Assembly (NCBI GenBank): GCA_045589355.1
Contig: JAZNOW010000058.1
Coordinates: 121,193 to 185,192 of the forward strand
Direction of reading: 5' to 3'
DNA from: RUG563 sp045589355
GTDB taxonomy: Bacteria; Bacillota; Clostridia; Christensenellales; Aristaeellaceae
Length of the DNA stretch: 64,000 bases
The notes under the pieces are model-generated. The model did not search any database. It saw only the letters and a program-made list of their open reading frames with translations, and was not told the origin of the DNA. A program made the translations under genes and the position numbers. This document shows, piece after piece, positions 15,551 through 21,766 of this stretch (positions are counted from its first letter, which is position 1; each line of letters begins with the position of its first letter).

Positions 15551-15738
15551 TGCTTGTAAACACAAAAGAAGCAGCAAAGGTAACTGGCCTGAGTGAATAC
15601 GAACTGCGCCGTGGATTCAAGGCCGGGAAATACCCGGCTCTTGTGATCGGCAGGAACGGTGAAAGAGCAAGGCTGCGTTGGAATTTGGAAATGTTGAAGG
15701 AAGCTATTGTACGATTGATGACGGAGGATAGGGATTGA
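15550..15738 (+). CDS. Second small excisionase-like DNA-binding protein
   Basis: 62 aa. It starts within the stop of the preceding gene (TAATG), the usual sign of tight coupling. The sequence MLVNTKEAAKVTGLSEYELR followed by GKYPALVIGRNGERARLRWN is again an AlpA/HTH_17 layout with a helix-turn-helix and a basic wing. Two tandem excisionase-like proteins suggest one controls excision and the other transcription; this is inference. Confidence 0.75.
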   Translation: MLVNTKEAAKVTGLSEYELRRGFKAGKYPALVIGRNGERARLRWNLEMLKEAIVRLMTEDRD

Positions 15739-16463
15739 TGGCAAACAAAGGTCAACAGGTGGAGGTACAGGGCATGATGCTTTACCGGGAGGAATTACGC
15801 ATTATCCGGGCAGCAGATGATTATGAGCTTGCAGGGCGTGTCTTGTATGCTCTTACAGATTTTTTTATTGACGGCGAGGAAAATGACCACGGACTTGACA
15901 AGCGTGATGTGATTTTGCTTGAGATTATGCGGGAAAAAATCTCACGGGATGCCAACAAGGTCATTCAGAAGAAAATTGAGGGAGAGATTTCCGGCATTCA
16001 AGGTGCGATTGAGACAGAGTATCGAAAAAATGGGCAAGTACTCTCAAAGGAACAGGCAAAGTCTTTGGCTCGTCAAGAATATGAAAGACGACATATGGCC
16101 GGAGGTACCTCCGAGGTACCCTCACTAACTGTACCTGTATCTGTAACCCCATCCGTAACCACAACAGTAGCGGTAGCTGAAGCGGTAGCGGAAGCTACAA
16201 CTCCATCGTTATCCGAATCCGTACCCCCAACAGTAGCGGTAGCGGAAGCTACGGAAAGGGGATATAAAGGGGAAAACCAGGAAGTTACCGATGTACTTGA
16301 TTGGCTGAAAACAAAAAATATTCCTGAAAGCCAACAACTTATTGATTATGTGAAGGCGGACATCGATAAAAACGGCAGAGAATCTTTTGAGAACAAACTG
16401 AGTAATCCTGTATTCATCAACGAGCTGCGCAGAAAAGCCAAGGGGTGGAGAAGTGAACAGTAA
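15738..16463 (+). CDS. Phage-like protein of unknown function with VAEA-repeat linker
   Basis: 241 aa; ATG at 15738 overlaps the previous stop. The N-terminal 110 residues (MLYREELRIIRAADDYELAG ... VILLEIMREKISRDANKVIQ) look like the DUF6291-type domain in phage replication or regulatory modules. Residues about 130-175 are a low-complexity linker rich in T, P, V and repeated VAVAEA units. The last 65 residues (VTDVLDWLKTKNIPESQQLI) form a short helical domain. Phage proteins of this layout often sit where replication organisers are encoded, but no helicase-loader or primase motif is visible. Function unknown. Confidence 0.6.
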   Translation: MANKGQQVEVQGMMLYREELRIIRAADDYELAGRVLYALTDFFIDGEENDHGLDKRDVILLEIMREKISRDANKVIQKKIEGEISGIQGAIETEYRKNGQVLSKEQAKSLARQEYERRHMAGGTSEVPSLTVPVSVTPSVTTTVAVAEAVAEATTPSLSESVPPTVAVAEATERGYKGENQEVTDVLDWLKTKNIPESQQLIDYVKADIDKNGRESFENKLSNPVFINELRRKAKGWRSEQ

Positions 16464-16785
16464 ACGCAAAGGCAACGCCGGCGAACTGGAAGCACTGCAC
16501 TTGCTGGAGGCTGCCGGCTTGACGGTTCACAGGAACGATCAGCGGTATATAGGGGGCAAGGATAACCCTGATATATCGTTGAGCGCAGCCGGACAGCGGT
16601 ATCATCTGGAGGTGAAACGCAAGGAGAAATTCAGCCTGTACGAAGCCATGGATCAGGCCGTTGCCGATGCAAACGGCAAGGCCGTCCCGGTGGTGCTGCA
16701 TAGGAAGAACCGCCGTCCATGGGTGGCTATCCTGCGGATGGGGGACTTTATACAGCTTTTGAAACGGTCAACAGGGGATTGCTGA
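16453..16785 (+). CDS. PD-(D/E)XK nuclease-like protein, Holliday-junction-resolvase type
   Basis: 110 aa; starts with GTG at 16453 after GGGGTGGAGAA and overlaps the previous gene by 11 bp. Nuclease pattern: an N-terminal Glu in NAGELEALHLL, the Asp of KDNPDISL, and E-x-K in YHLEVKRKEK, then a helix ending in LHRKNRRPWVAILRMGDF. This matches small phage Hjc-like or RecB-like nucleases. A role in processing element DNA is likely; substrate specificity is unknown. Part of the early operon. Confidence 0.7.
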   Translation: MNSKRKGNAGELEALHLLEAAGLTVHRNDQRYIGGKDNPDISLSAAGQRYHLEVKRKEKFSLYEAMDQAVADANGKAVPVVLHRKNRRPWVAILRMGDFIQLLKRSTGDC

Positions 16786-16803
16786 TAACGAGGTGATCCC
16801 CTT

Positions 16804-17430
16804 ATGGAACACGATGCACTTGTGTACAAGGTGGCCAAGAAATTCAGGCAGCATCTGCATGGTTATGATCTGGAGGACTTGATGCAGGAAGGACGGCTGG
16901 CGGTGATCCGGGCACAGGAAACCTATTGCCCGGAGAAGGGCAGCTTCACCAACTGGGCATATCCCATCATTCAGAACGCAATCATGCGGATGCTGCACAT
17001 TGTCTGCCGGGATGGCGAATACACACAGCCACCGCCTGTAAGCTCTTTGGAAGCCCCTCTGGTGGAGGATGAGAGCTTGTGCTTGTTGGATACGCTGGAG
17101 GATGAAAACGCTGTCAGCCCTGCTGAAAATGTCGAATATGAGGATTTGAAAAGCCAGGTGTGGGCAGCGGTTCACAAGCTGGAGGAAAAGGAACAGGCGG
17201 TGGCGGTGGGTGTATTCATGCAGGACAAGCCTTTGCTGGCCGTCTGCCGGGAGCATGGCATGAAAAGCTGGCAGGGACAAAGGGCAAGCATGACGGCAAA
17301 AAGAAAGCTGCGTATTTCCCTACGTTCCTTCCAGAACGAAAAGCCGGAATACTACCGAAGAAAAGGTGTGGAAGCCTTTCAACGGTCCGGCAGCAGTGTG
17401 GTTGAAGATATAGCACTACGAACCTTGTAA
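16804..17430 (+). CDS. Sigma-70-like phage protein
   Basis: 208 aa. Residues about 5-60 resemble sigma region 2 (VYKVAKKFRQHLHGYDLEDLMQEG ... FTNWAYPIIQNAIMR, given here in two parts), the core-RNAP-binding helices. A region-4-like C-terminal helix-turn-helix is weak (about 125-170, LLAVCREHGMKSWQGQRASM). It may redirect transcription to element or helper-phage late genes; alternatively it is a replication-associated protein of the same fold. Ends 2 bp before the terminator of the sRNA unit on the other strand. Confidence 0.75.
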   Translation: MEHDALVYKVAKKFRQHLHGYDLEDLMQEGRLAVIRAQETYCPEKGSFTNWAYPIIQNAIMRMLHIVCRDGEYTQPPPVSSLEAPLVEDESLCLLDTLEDENAVSPAENVEYEDLKSQVWAAVHKLEEKEQAVAVGVFMQDKPLLAVCREHGMKSWQGQRASMTAKRKLRISLRSFQNEKPEYYRRKGVEAFQRSGSSVVEDIALRTL

Positions 17431-17431
17431 C

Positions 17432-17555
17432 AAAAAAAGAACCGATTACGAGGGTATGGCCGTTTCCGACTCCACCTCAACCGGTTCTTCTGAAAGCCTT
17501 GGATAGGGTACTCACAGCACGGTGATGCTGCTATCCCATCGCCTCAAGGCTTTCT
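17432..17555 (-). ncRNA. Candidate structured sRNA with own promoter and terminator
   Basis: About 124 nt on the minus strand. It starts 7 nt after a TATACT box and opens directly with a long hairpin: GAAAGCCTTG pairs with CAAGGCTTTC (arms 17545-17554 and 17492-17501), enclosing GATAG/CTATC and CAGCA/TGCTG stems. A second hairpin, AAGAACCG/CGGTTCTT (17482-17489 and 17437-17444), closes a domain with an internal GUCG-GAAA-CGGC tetraloop and runs into seven U, a terminator. No convincing ORF lies inside. No family match comes to mind. Confidence 0.6.
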
Positions 17556-17561
17556 GTTATC

Positions 17562-17590
17562 AGTATAGCAAACCGCCTTATTTCTGTCAA
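17562..17590 (-). promoter_or_regulatory. Consensus promoter of the 17.5-kb sRNA
   Basis: Minus-strand TTGACA (17585-17590), 17-bp spacer, TATACT (17562-17567). Confidence 0.85.
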
Positions 17591-17594
17591 CAGA

Positions 17595-17612
17595 AAAGCC
17601 CCGGAGGGCTTT
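17595..17612 (-). terminator. Hairpin after the 39-aa gene
   Basis: AAAGCCC / GGGCTTT with a 4-nt loop, overlapping the stop codon of the mini-gene and followed by TTTTC on the minus strand. It separates the ArdC operon from the sRNA promoter. Confidence 0.7.
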
Positions 17613-17730
17613 ACTTGGTGTTCTTATAAAGGTTCATGCTCACTTTGCGGATGAGTTCCAAGGCTTCTGCGTTCCCGGCCAGCTTTTCCAGCCAGAAGTT
17701 GATTTCCTTCATGATTTCCTGCGTATTCAT
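17611..17730 (-). CDS. Small gene, 39 aa
   Basis: Starts at the ATG at 17730 after AAAGGAGATTTTGAAA, a strong ribosome site, and ends at TAA just inside a hairpin terminator. The product begins MNTQEIMKEINFWLEKL and is a charged amphipathic helix with no cysteine or membrane segment. It is the last gene of the ArdC operon. Function unknown; strong translation signals make it likely real. Confidence 0.65.
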   Translation of the reverse strand: MNTQEIMKEINFWLEKLAGNAEALELIRKVSMNLYKNTK

Positions 17731-17744
17731 TTTCAAAATCTCCT

Positions 17745-17819
17745 TTATCGACAGAATGAGAGTAATAACATAGCGGTGAAGATCAGAGCAACCGCTTTTT
17801 CAAGAAAGTGTTCAGGCAT
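17745..17819 (-). CDS. Mini-gene, 24-aa hydrophobic peptide
   Basis: ATG at 17819, 7 nt after GAGGTGA that overlaps the ArdC stop; stop TAA sits in the ribosome site of the next gene. The product has one hydrophobic stretch (AVALIFTAMLLLSF) after a short charged head, like a membrane micro-protein. Its position between two translated genes supports expression; function unknown. Confidence 0.5.
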   Translation of the reverse strand: MPEHFLEKAVALIFTAMLLLSFCR

Positions 17820-17825
17820 TGTCGG

Positions 17826-18644
17826 TCACCTCAGTATCAGGTCAACGGCCTTTTCAGCTTTTCCGGCTGCGCTGACGATGAAACGCTTGTCACCTTTCAG
17901 CACTTTCAACCAGCTCTGGATATAGGCTGCGCTGTTGCGGATCGTGCCGGAGAGCCCGACATGATTTGTCAGGGTAGCAGCTCCGATCTCTGCCACCAGT
18001 TCTTCCTTGCTGTAATCCTCTGTGCCGAAGAAAGCAGCATGATTCAGGCGGTTCAGCCGCTTTTCGTGCCCGGTGGAATGGGTCATTTCATGGAAAGCTG
18101 TGCTGTAATATTCGGCGGTGGAGTGAAACTGGCTCATAAGGGGAAGTACGATTTCATCGGTGGAGGGACGGTAGAAAGCCCGGTCACCTTCCTGATGGTT
18201 CAGCTTGACCCCTTCCCGGTGAAGGTAGCTGTCCATGATCTGCTGCGCAGCTTCCAGCGGTTCAGCTACACCCGGGAATGCGGTTTCGGTGGTGTGTTTG
18301 GCGGTGATTCCTTCGCATTGATCGATGTGGAACACGTTGTAATACCGCAGGAAGGGGATTTCCTTCTTTTCGCCGGTTTCTTCGTCTTCCCGTTCGATCC
18401 ATTTCCAGAAAACCACCATGCTGGCCTTTTCGCCTTTCCTGATCTTTCCTCCAGCTTCGCTGCACTGCTTGAAGGTGAGGTATTCGCCGGGGCGGCCAAG
18501 CAGCATTTGATTCAGCAGGGAATAGGGTTTCCCGGTGGTTCTGCTGATGGCCTTGCCGGATGCGATCCAAGGCTTTTGCCAAGGGATTATGCCCTGTTCC
18601 ATCTGTTCCATGATCCGGGCGGTGACTTCGCTGTAAATATCCAT
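17826..18644 (-). CDS. ArdC-like anti-restriction / zincin-domain protein
   Basis: 272 aa; ATG at 18644 after AGAGGGAGGAAGC (the longer frame has no site). N-terminal ArdC ssDNA-binding domain (about 1-115; IYSEVTARIMEQMEQGIIPW, NQMLLGRPGEYLTFKQ) and C-terminal zincin-like peptidase domain with HEMTHSTGH (about 190-198) and a downstream EELVAEIGA helix providing the third ligand region. In plasmids such proteins protect incoming ssDNA from restriction enzymes (family knowledge). It is a cargo or transfer-protection gene of the element. Translationally close to the two mini-genes below it. Confidence 0.85.
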   Translation of the reverse strand: MDIYSEVTARIMEQMEQGIIPWQKPWIASGKAISRTTGKPYSLLNQMLLGRPGEYLTFKQCSEAGGKIRKGEKASMVVFWKWIEREDEETGEKKEIPFLRYYNVFHIDQCEGITAKHTTETAFPGVAEPLEAAQQIMDSYLHREGVKLNHQEGDRAFYRPSTDEIVLPLMSQFHSTAEYYSTAFHEMTHSTGHEKRLNRLNHAAFFGTEDYSKEELVAEIGAATLTNHVGLSGTIRNSAAYIQSWLKVLKGDKRFIVSAAGKAEKAVDLILR

Positions 18645-18758
18645 TGTGCTTCCTCCCTCTTGACTTGTGAGGGGAAGGGGATGTATAATCCCCTTGACCC
18701 CTGTTGACCGGGTTATTGCTCTGGCTTTCCGCACGCTACTTTGGAAAGCCGGAGTTTT

Positions 18759-19028
18759 TTAGTTTACTGTGAAACGGCGAATGGTGGTTACCTTGGTGAA
18801 GCGTTCAGCCACTTCCGGCAGAGCCTTTTTCAGGGCTGCGCTGTCCAGGCGGCTGGAGGTGATGGGCTTCCAAGTGATCTTGTATGCCCCTGCGGTGATC
18901 TGCTCCTGATCTCCCATCCCGGCCTTGATTTCATCTTGCAGGGTGGTGATCTCCGTTTCCAGCTCTTCCTGCATCCGTTTCAGCTCCATCAGTTCCTGAA
19001 CCTTGCTTGCCATTTCCTTGATACTCAT
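18759..19028 (-). CDS. Small coiled-coil phage-type protein
   Basis: 89 aa, ribosome site AACAGGAGG. The first 45 residues are a charged coiled coil (MSIKEMASKVQELMELKRMQ ... LQDEIKAGM) and the second half is a conserved block (AGAYKITWKPITSSRLDSAA) seen in many Firmicute prophages and conjugative elements. Function is not established. It is first in the minus-strand ArdC operon, driven by the promoter at 19168-19196 through a leader of about 130 nt. Confidence 0.75.
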   Translation of the reverse strand: MSIKEMASKVQELMELKRMQEELETEITTLQDEIKAGMGDQEQITAGAYKITWKPITSSRLDSAALKKALPEVAERFTKVTTIRRFTVN

Positions 19029-19167
19029 TGTGTGTGCCTCCTGTTTTTTATTAGCGTGTAGGCTGGAGGAATCTTGCCTGACTATTGATCCGGCTCATGG
19101 GCTTTTCTCACAGGTACGATCCCTTCCGGTTTGTGAAGCATTGTCTTGCTTCCCTCTGCGCATCTCT

Positions 19168-19276
19168 ATGATATACCTACACAAGTATAGTTGCAATATC
19201 GGAAAGATGCACAAAGTTACACAAGTATATTTGTGCAGGATGTATACTTGTGTATGTACAGCGTATGATATATAAT
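19168..19276. promoter_or_regulatory. Divergent promoters with three 12-bp operators
   Basis: Minus promoter: TTGCAA (19191-19196), 17 bp, TATCAT (19168-19173). Plus promoter: TTGTGT (19248-19253), 17 bp, TATAAT (19271-19276). The motif TACACAAGTATA occurs exactly at 19178-19189 and 19218-19229 and inverted at 19243-19254. Copy 1 lies inside the minus spacer and copy 3 covers the plus -35, so one regulator could repress both. The RHH protein encoded next is the obvious candidate. Confidence 0.8.
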
Positions 19277-19299
19277 AGGTATCGAAAGGCGGTGATCAA

Positions 19300-19512
19300 A
19301 TGACCAGAACAGAAGCACAGAAAAGAGCGACAAAAAAATGGAACGATGCCCACATGAAGGAACGCTATGACCGGGTGCAGCTTGTACTTCCGGCAGGACA
19401 GAAAGCCACGCTGGAAGCAGCAGCACAGGAAGCAGGGGAGTCTGTGAACATGTACACACAGAAAGCCTTGCTGCAAAGGATGGGGCTGGAAGGATGGCCA
19501 AATAAAGAGTGA
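19300..19512 (+). CDS. Ribbon-helix-helix regulator (Arc/CopG-like)
   Basis: 70 aa, start after GAAAGGCGGTGATCAA. Residues 25-70 show the RHH pattern: a basic beta strand (YDRVQLVLPAGQ), helix 1 (ATLEAAAQEAG), turn SVNMY and helix 2 (TQKALLQRMGLEG). RHH proteins bind short repeated operators as dimers, matching the three TACACAAGTATA copies just upstream. Likely autorepressor and controller of the divergent ArdC operon. Confidence 0.82.
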   Translation: MTRTEAQKRATKKWNDAHMKERYDRVQLVLPAGQKATLEAAAQEAGESVNMYTQKALLQRMGLEGWPNKE

Positions 19513-19639
19513 CCCGGCATGAGATACCCCCGGTAGGGGGTGGACAAGAAGGTGGGGGGGCAGATTATGAATTTATGATTCCTACGCTGCGCGCCCCTTT
19601 ATGTCTATACCTAAACGCAAGCGCGAGAGGAGGTATGGG
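19513..19639 (+). other. GC-rich non-coding stretch before the TerS-like gene, possible packaging site
   Basis: Contains ACCCCC-GGTA-GGGGGT (about 19525-19540), a G-rich run and GCTGCGCGCCCC. A similar ACCCC-TCCG-GGGGT hairpin lies at about 19948-19961 on the other side of the TerS-like gene. In cos-type phages and satellites the packaging site sits beside terS, so this is a candidate; terminators are an alternative. Confidence 0.3.
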
Positions 19640-19930
19640 GTGGTAACAGAGAAACAGAAACAGGCTGTAAAGCTTTTTTATAAATGCAATAATGTGCGTG
19701 AGGTGGCAGAGGCTATCGGTGTACACCGCACTACCCTCTGGCGCTGGTGCAAGAATCCTGAATATGTGCGATATGCAAAACAGTATTACAAGCGAGCAGA
19801 GTATAGGTTGATTCAGCGGATGTGGAAAAAGTGGAACGCAGAGCTGGACAGCCCTGACCCTGATGTGTCATACGAGAGGGCATTGAAAATCTGTGATCTG
19901 TATCTGAAATGGGCGTTTCACAAGAACTGA
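19640..19930 (+). CDS. Terminase-small-subunit-like HTH protein
   Basis: 96 aa if the GTG at 19640 is used: AGGAGG ends 6 nt before it, whereas the ATG at 19601 has no ribosome site. The N-terminal helix-turn-helix (EKQKQAVKLFYKCNNVREVA ... VHRTTLWRWCKNP) matches phBC6A51-type small terminase or transposase-like DNA-binding domains; the C-terminal half is helical and basic. In satellites a TerS homologue redirects helper packaging. A plain HTH regulator is the alternative. Confidence 0.6.
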   Translation: MVTEKQKQAVKLFYKCNNVREVAEAIGVHRTTLWRWCKNPEYVRYAKQYYKRAEYRLIQRMWKKWNAELDSPDPDVSYERALKICDLYLKWAFHKN

Positions 19931-19990
19931 ACGCAACCGAACGAGTACCCCTCCGGGGGTGCCTATTCACGATGAATGGAGTGGTATGTC

Positions 19991-20206
19991 ATGTCTGAAA
20001 ATAATAAAAAAATACCCCTGCCGGATCAAATCCGAGCCAAGGGCTTGACAATGGACAATTATCTGGACCATCTGGACGAGATGACGGACGAGGAAATAAC
20101 CTTTATGCTCAATCAGGAACCGGGCAGGAAACGACTGGACGAGGAACGGAGAGCCGATCCCAGTATATCCGACAGGACACATGCGGAGTTCCTGCGAGAC
20201 TTCTGA
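19991..20206 (+). CDS. Small acidic protein, 71 aa
   Basis: ATG at 19991 preceded by GGAGTGG. The product is acidic and helical, with the stretch YLDHLDEMTDEEITFMLNQE, and has no membrane segment or known motif. It follows the TerS-like gene by 60 bp and ends before the AT-rich cargo region. Function unknown; small acidic proteins in satellites can be phage-interference factors, but nothing here shows that. Confidence 0.6.
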   Translation: MSENNKKIPLPDQIRAKGLTMDNYLDHLDEMTDEEITFMLNQEPGRKRLDEERRADPSISDRTHAEFLRDF

Positions 20207-20325
20207 CAGCAACAGAGGACACTATTTTGTCGTTAATTGATTTATTTTGTGGTACTTTTGCTTAAAAGGTGATTGTTTGGCGTTTTTTTGCGTTATTATA
20301 CTGTTTTGTTCTCTTTTTTGAGCAA

Positions 20326-20350
20326 TTGTCAACACTTTTTATGTTGACAA
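20326..20350. promoter_or_regulatory. Inverted repeat over the -35 box of the AbiF unit
   Basis: Perfect 9-bp arms TTGTCAACA (20326-20334) and TGTTGACAA (20342-20350), 7-nt loop. The right arm contains the TTGACA -35 box, so it is either an operator or the terminator-like end of an upstream transcript. Confidence 0.55.
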
Positions 20351-20372
20351 CGAGAGGTGTTTTGCATATAAT
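20344..20372 (+). promoter_or_regulatory. Perfect consensus promoter of the AbiF ncRNA
   Basis: TTGACA (20344-20349), 17-bp spacer, TATAAT (20367-20372). Both boxes match the sigma-A consensus exactly. Confidence 0.92.
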
Positions 20373-20379
20373 GATGGTG

Positions 20380-20436
20380 ATAGAGCCCACCACGCTGAGG
20401 TGTTTTTGACACATGCGGACCAAGGTGGGACTTTTT
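20380..20436 (+). ncRNA. Compact hairpin ncRNA preceding abiF, candidate RNA antitoxin/guide
   Basis: About 57 nt between the promoter and the abiF ribosome site. Nested stems: CCCACC (20386-20391) with GGTGGG (20424-20429), CGC (20393-20395) with GCG (20415-20417), and GTGT (20400-20403) with ACAC (20409-20412). It ends in ACTTTTTATTT, so most transcripts should stop before abiF and only read-through would express the protein. A conserved abiF RNA motif upstream of Abi_2 genes has been described; this looks like an instance, but no search was run. Confidence 0.7.
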
Positions 20437-20455
20437 ATTTCGGAGGTATAATATC

Positions 20456-21349
20456 ATGAGACCACTGAAGCAGCCCAAGAGTTATGATGATCAGATAAAG
20501 GGCTTGATAAACGATCATGGCCTAATTGTTAATGATTACGTAAAAGCCAAGGATATTCTGAGCTCTGTAAATTATTATCGATTGAGCGCTTATGGAATTG
20601 GTCTTAGACAAAGAGAGGATAAGGAACGGTATATTCAGGGCATCAGCCTTGATCACATATATCGTCTGTACAAGTTTGATAGCCGTTTACGATCTATACT
20701 TATTCCGGCTATTGAAAGCATTGAAATAGAATTGAGAACAAGGATTGCTTATTGTTTGGCAATGAAATACGGTGCAGAAGGGTATATGAATCCTTCCAAT
20801 TTCGTATTGAAAAGAAATAAGCATGGAATAAGCATCCACTATGATGTTGTTGAGAAATTTGAAAATGAGAAAAAACGTCAAGACAAGCTTCCTTGTGTGA
20901 AGCATCATAACAACACATATGGTGGGCATTTCCCGATATGGGCAGCTGTCGAACTGTTTACTTTCGGAATGCTAAGTTCTCTTTATTCTGTAATGAAAGT
21001 GGAAGATAAGAAAGAGATTGCAAAGCAGTATAAAATTTCTGCTGATCATTTTGAGAGTTGGTTATTAGCCTTGGTGGAAGTTAGGAATATATGTGCACAT
21101 TATGGAAGAATATATAATATGCCTTTGAAACAGAGCCCATATATGTTTAAAGAGTATGTACAGTACAAGACTAAGATTACAAAGATATTTCCTTCGTTTA
21201 TAGTTATTCGGCATTTGTTGAAAGGCACTTCTGTATGGAATACGTTGTATGCTGAACTGATTGCTTTGATGGAAGAATATGCTGATGTGGTTAAGCTGAG
21301 TTTTATGGGTTTTCCAGAAAACTGGTGCGAAGTTTTTCGAGAAGGTTAA
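20456..21349 (+). CDS. abiF: Abi_2 / AbiF-family HEPN ribonuclease, abortive-infection protein
   Basis: 297 aa; ATG at 20456 after CGGAGG. Family features: NYYRLSAY (about 39-46), the FPIWAAVELFTFG block (159-171) and the HEPN catalytic motif R210-NICA-H215 (R-x4-H) followed by Y-x-R. AbiD/AbiF proteins stop phage growth by RNA cleavage that disables the infected cell; AbiF has been proposed as the ancestor of Cas13. The gene is markedly AT-rich compared with the rest of the window, showing separate transfer, and it sits at the attR end where satellites carry defence cargo. The upstream hairpin RNA probably controls it. Confidence 0.9.
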   Translation: MRPLKQPKSYDDQIKGLINDHGLIVNDYVKAKDILSSVNYYRLSAYGIGLRQREDKERYIQGISLDHIYRLYKFDSRLRSILIPAIESIEIELRTRIAYCLAMKYGAEGYMNPSNFVLKRNKHGISIHYDVVEKFENEKKRQDKLPCVKHHNNTYGGHFPIWAAVELFTFGMLSSLYSVMKVEDKKEIAKQYKISADHFESWLLALVEVRNICAHYGRIYNMPLKQSPYMFKEYVQYKTKITKIFPSFIVIRHLLKGTSVWNTLYAELIALMEEYADVVKLSFMGFPENWCEVFREG

Positions 21350-21372
21350 TATTCAGATAAGTTTCATAATGT

Positions 21373-21411
21373 ATCCCCTAAGAACTTTCAACGTTCATTA
21401 GGGGATGTTTT
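21373..21411 (+). terminator. Terminator of abiF
   Basis: Nine-bp stem ATCCCCTAA (21373-21381) / TTAGGGGAT (21398-21406) followed by GTTTTC. Confidence 0.88.
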
Positions 21412-21592
21412 CATATAAAGGCCGTTTTTAGCCGTTTTGAGAGGGCTTTTGTTCTGGGCAAGGGTTTGTTAGGTACAGAATAAAAACAGGCAGGAATGTG
21501 CAGAAAATGGCATTTCTGGCAGGGACACGCATATGTATTTCTTAAAAAGTGCTATGCATACATTAGGCCTTATTTACTGTTGCTCACCAAAA
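21412..21592. other. Non-coding right-end sequence of the element
   Basis: Between the abiF terminator and the right arm site I see no gene with a ribosome site. A frame opening at 21496 crosses the att core and is not credible. Confidence 0.5.
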
Positions 21593-21617
21593 ATAACCTA
21601 ATTATTAACCTAACCAG
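21593..21617 (+). other. Right candidate integrase arm-binding site
   Basis: 25 bp matching 13602-13626 at 23 positions, same orientation, containing two AACCTAA motifs, about 100 bp from the right core. Confidence 0.6.
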
Positions 21618-21718
21618 AACGGTAAAATTTGAGAAGAATAGGCACAAAACGGTAAACATGTCCTTGATTTATAAGGCTTCTTGGAAGTTGAGGATAGCAG
21701 AAAATAATAGTGTACGAA

Positions 21719-21766
21719 ACTGGCAGTGTTGGGGTCAGGAGTTCGAGTCTCCTATGCTCCACCAGA
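21719..21766 (+). repeat. attR: 48-bp direct repeat of the tRNA-Ala 3' half
   Basis: Identical to 13470-13517. The sequence to its left does not complete a tRNA (no D arm or 5' acceptor), so this copy is the remnant created by integration. Confidence 0.97.

Larger units (their letters stand above)
13518..21766. mobile_element. 8.25-kb integrated element in tRNA-Ala, phage-satellite (PICI)-like
   Basis: Bounded by the 48-bp repeats. Order: int, XRE repressor (minus); two AlpA/excisionase-like genes, a phage-like unknown protein, a PD-(D/E)XK-like nuclease, a sigma-like protein (plus); an sRNA unit, two mini-genes, an ArdC-like protein and a small coiled-coil protein (minus); RHH regulator, TerS-like protein, small protein, ncRNA and AbiF (plus). 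There are no capsid, tail, portal, relaxase or type IV secretion genes. Small size, tRNA site, divergent repressor/AlpA control, a terminase-small-like gene and a defence cargo at the att end fit a phage-inducible island; a recognisable primase-replicase is missing, so a reduced prophage remains possible. Confidence 0.85.

Noticed and set aside
16160..16255. Repeated GTAGCGG/GAAGC units as a possible CRISPR or iteron array
   Set aside because: Irregular short repeats in frame encoding VAEA-type linker; no spacers. No CRISPR array is present in the window.
17432..17560. Reading the inverted repeats at 17.5 kb as a plus-strand attenuator
   Set aside because: The consensus promoter and the U-tract are both on the minus strand.
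19029..19160. Short frames (17-22 aa) in the leader of the 18759 gene, minus strand
   Set aside because: Two overlapping frames without a strong ribosome site; not enough to call a leader peptide.
20216..20343. Additional gene in the AT-rich region before abiF
   Set aside because: Stops in all frames and no ribosome site; only promoter-like and palindromic sequence seen.
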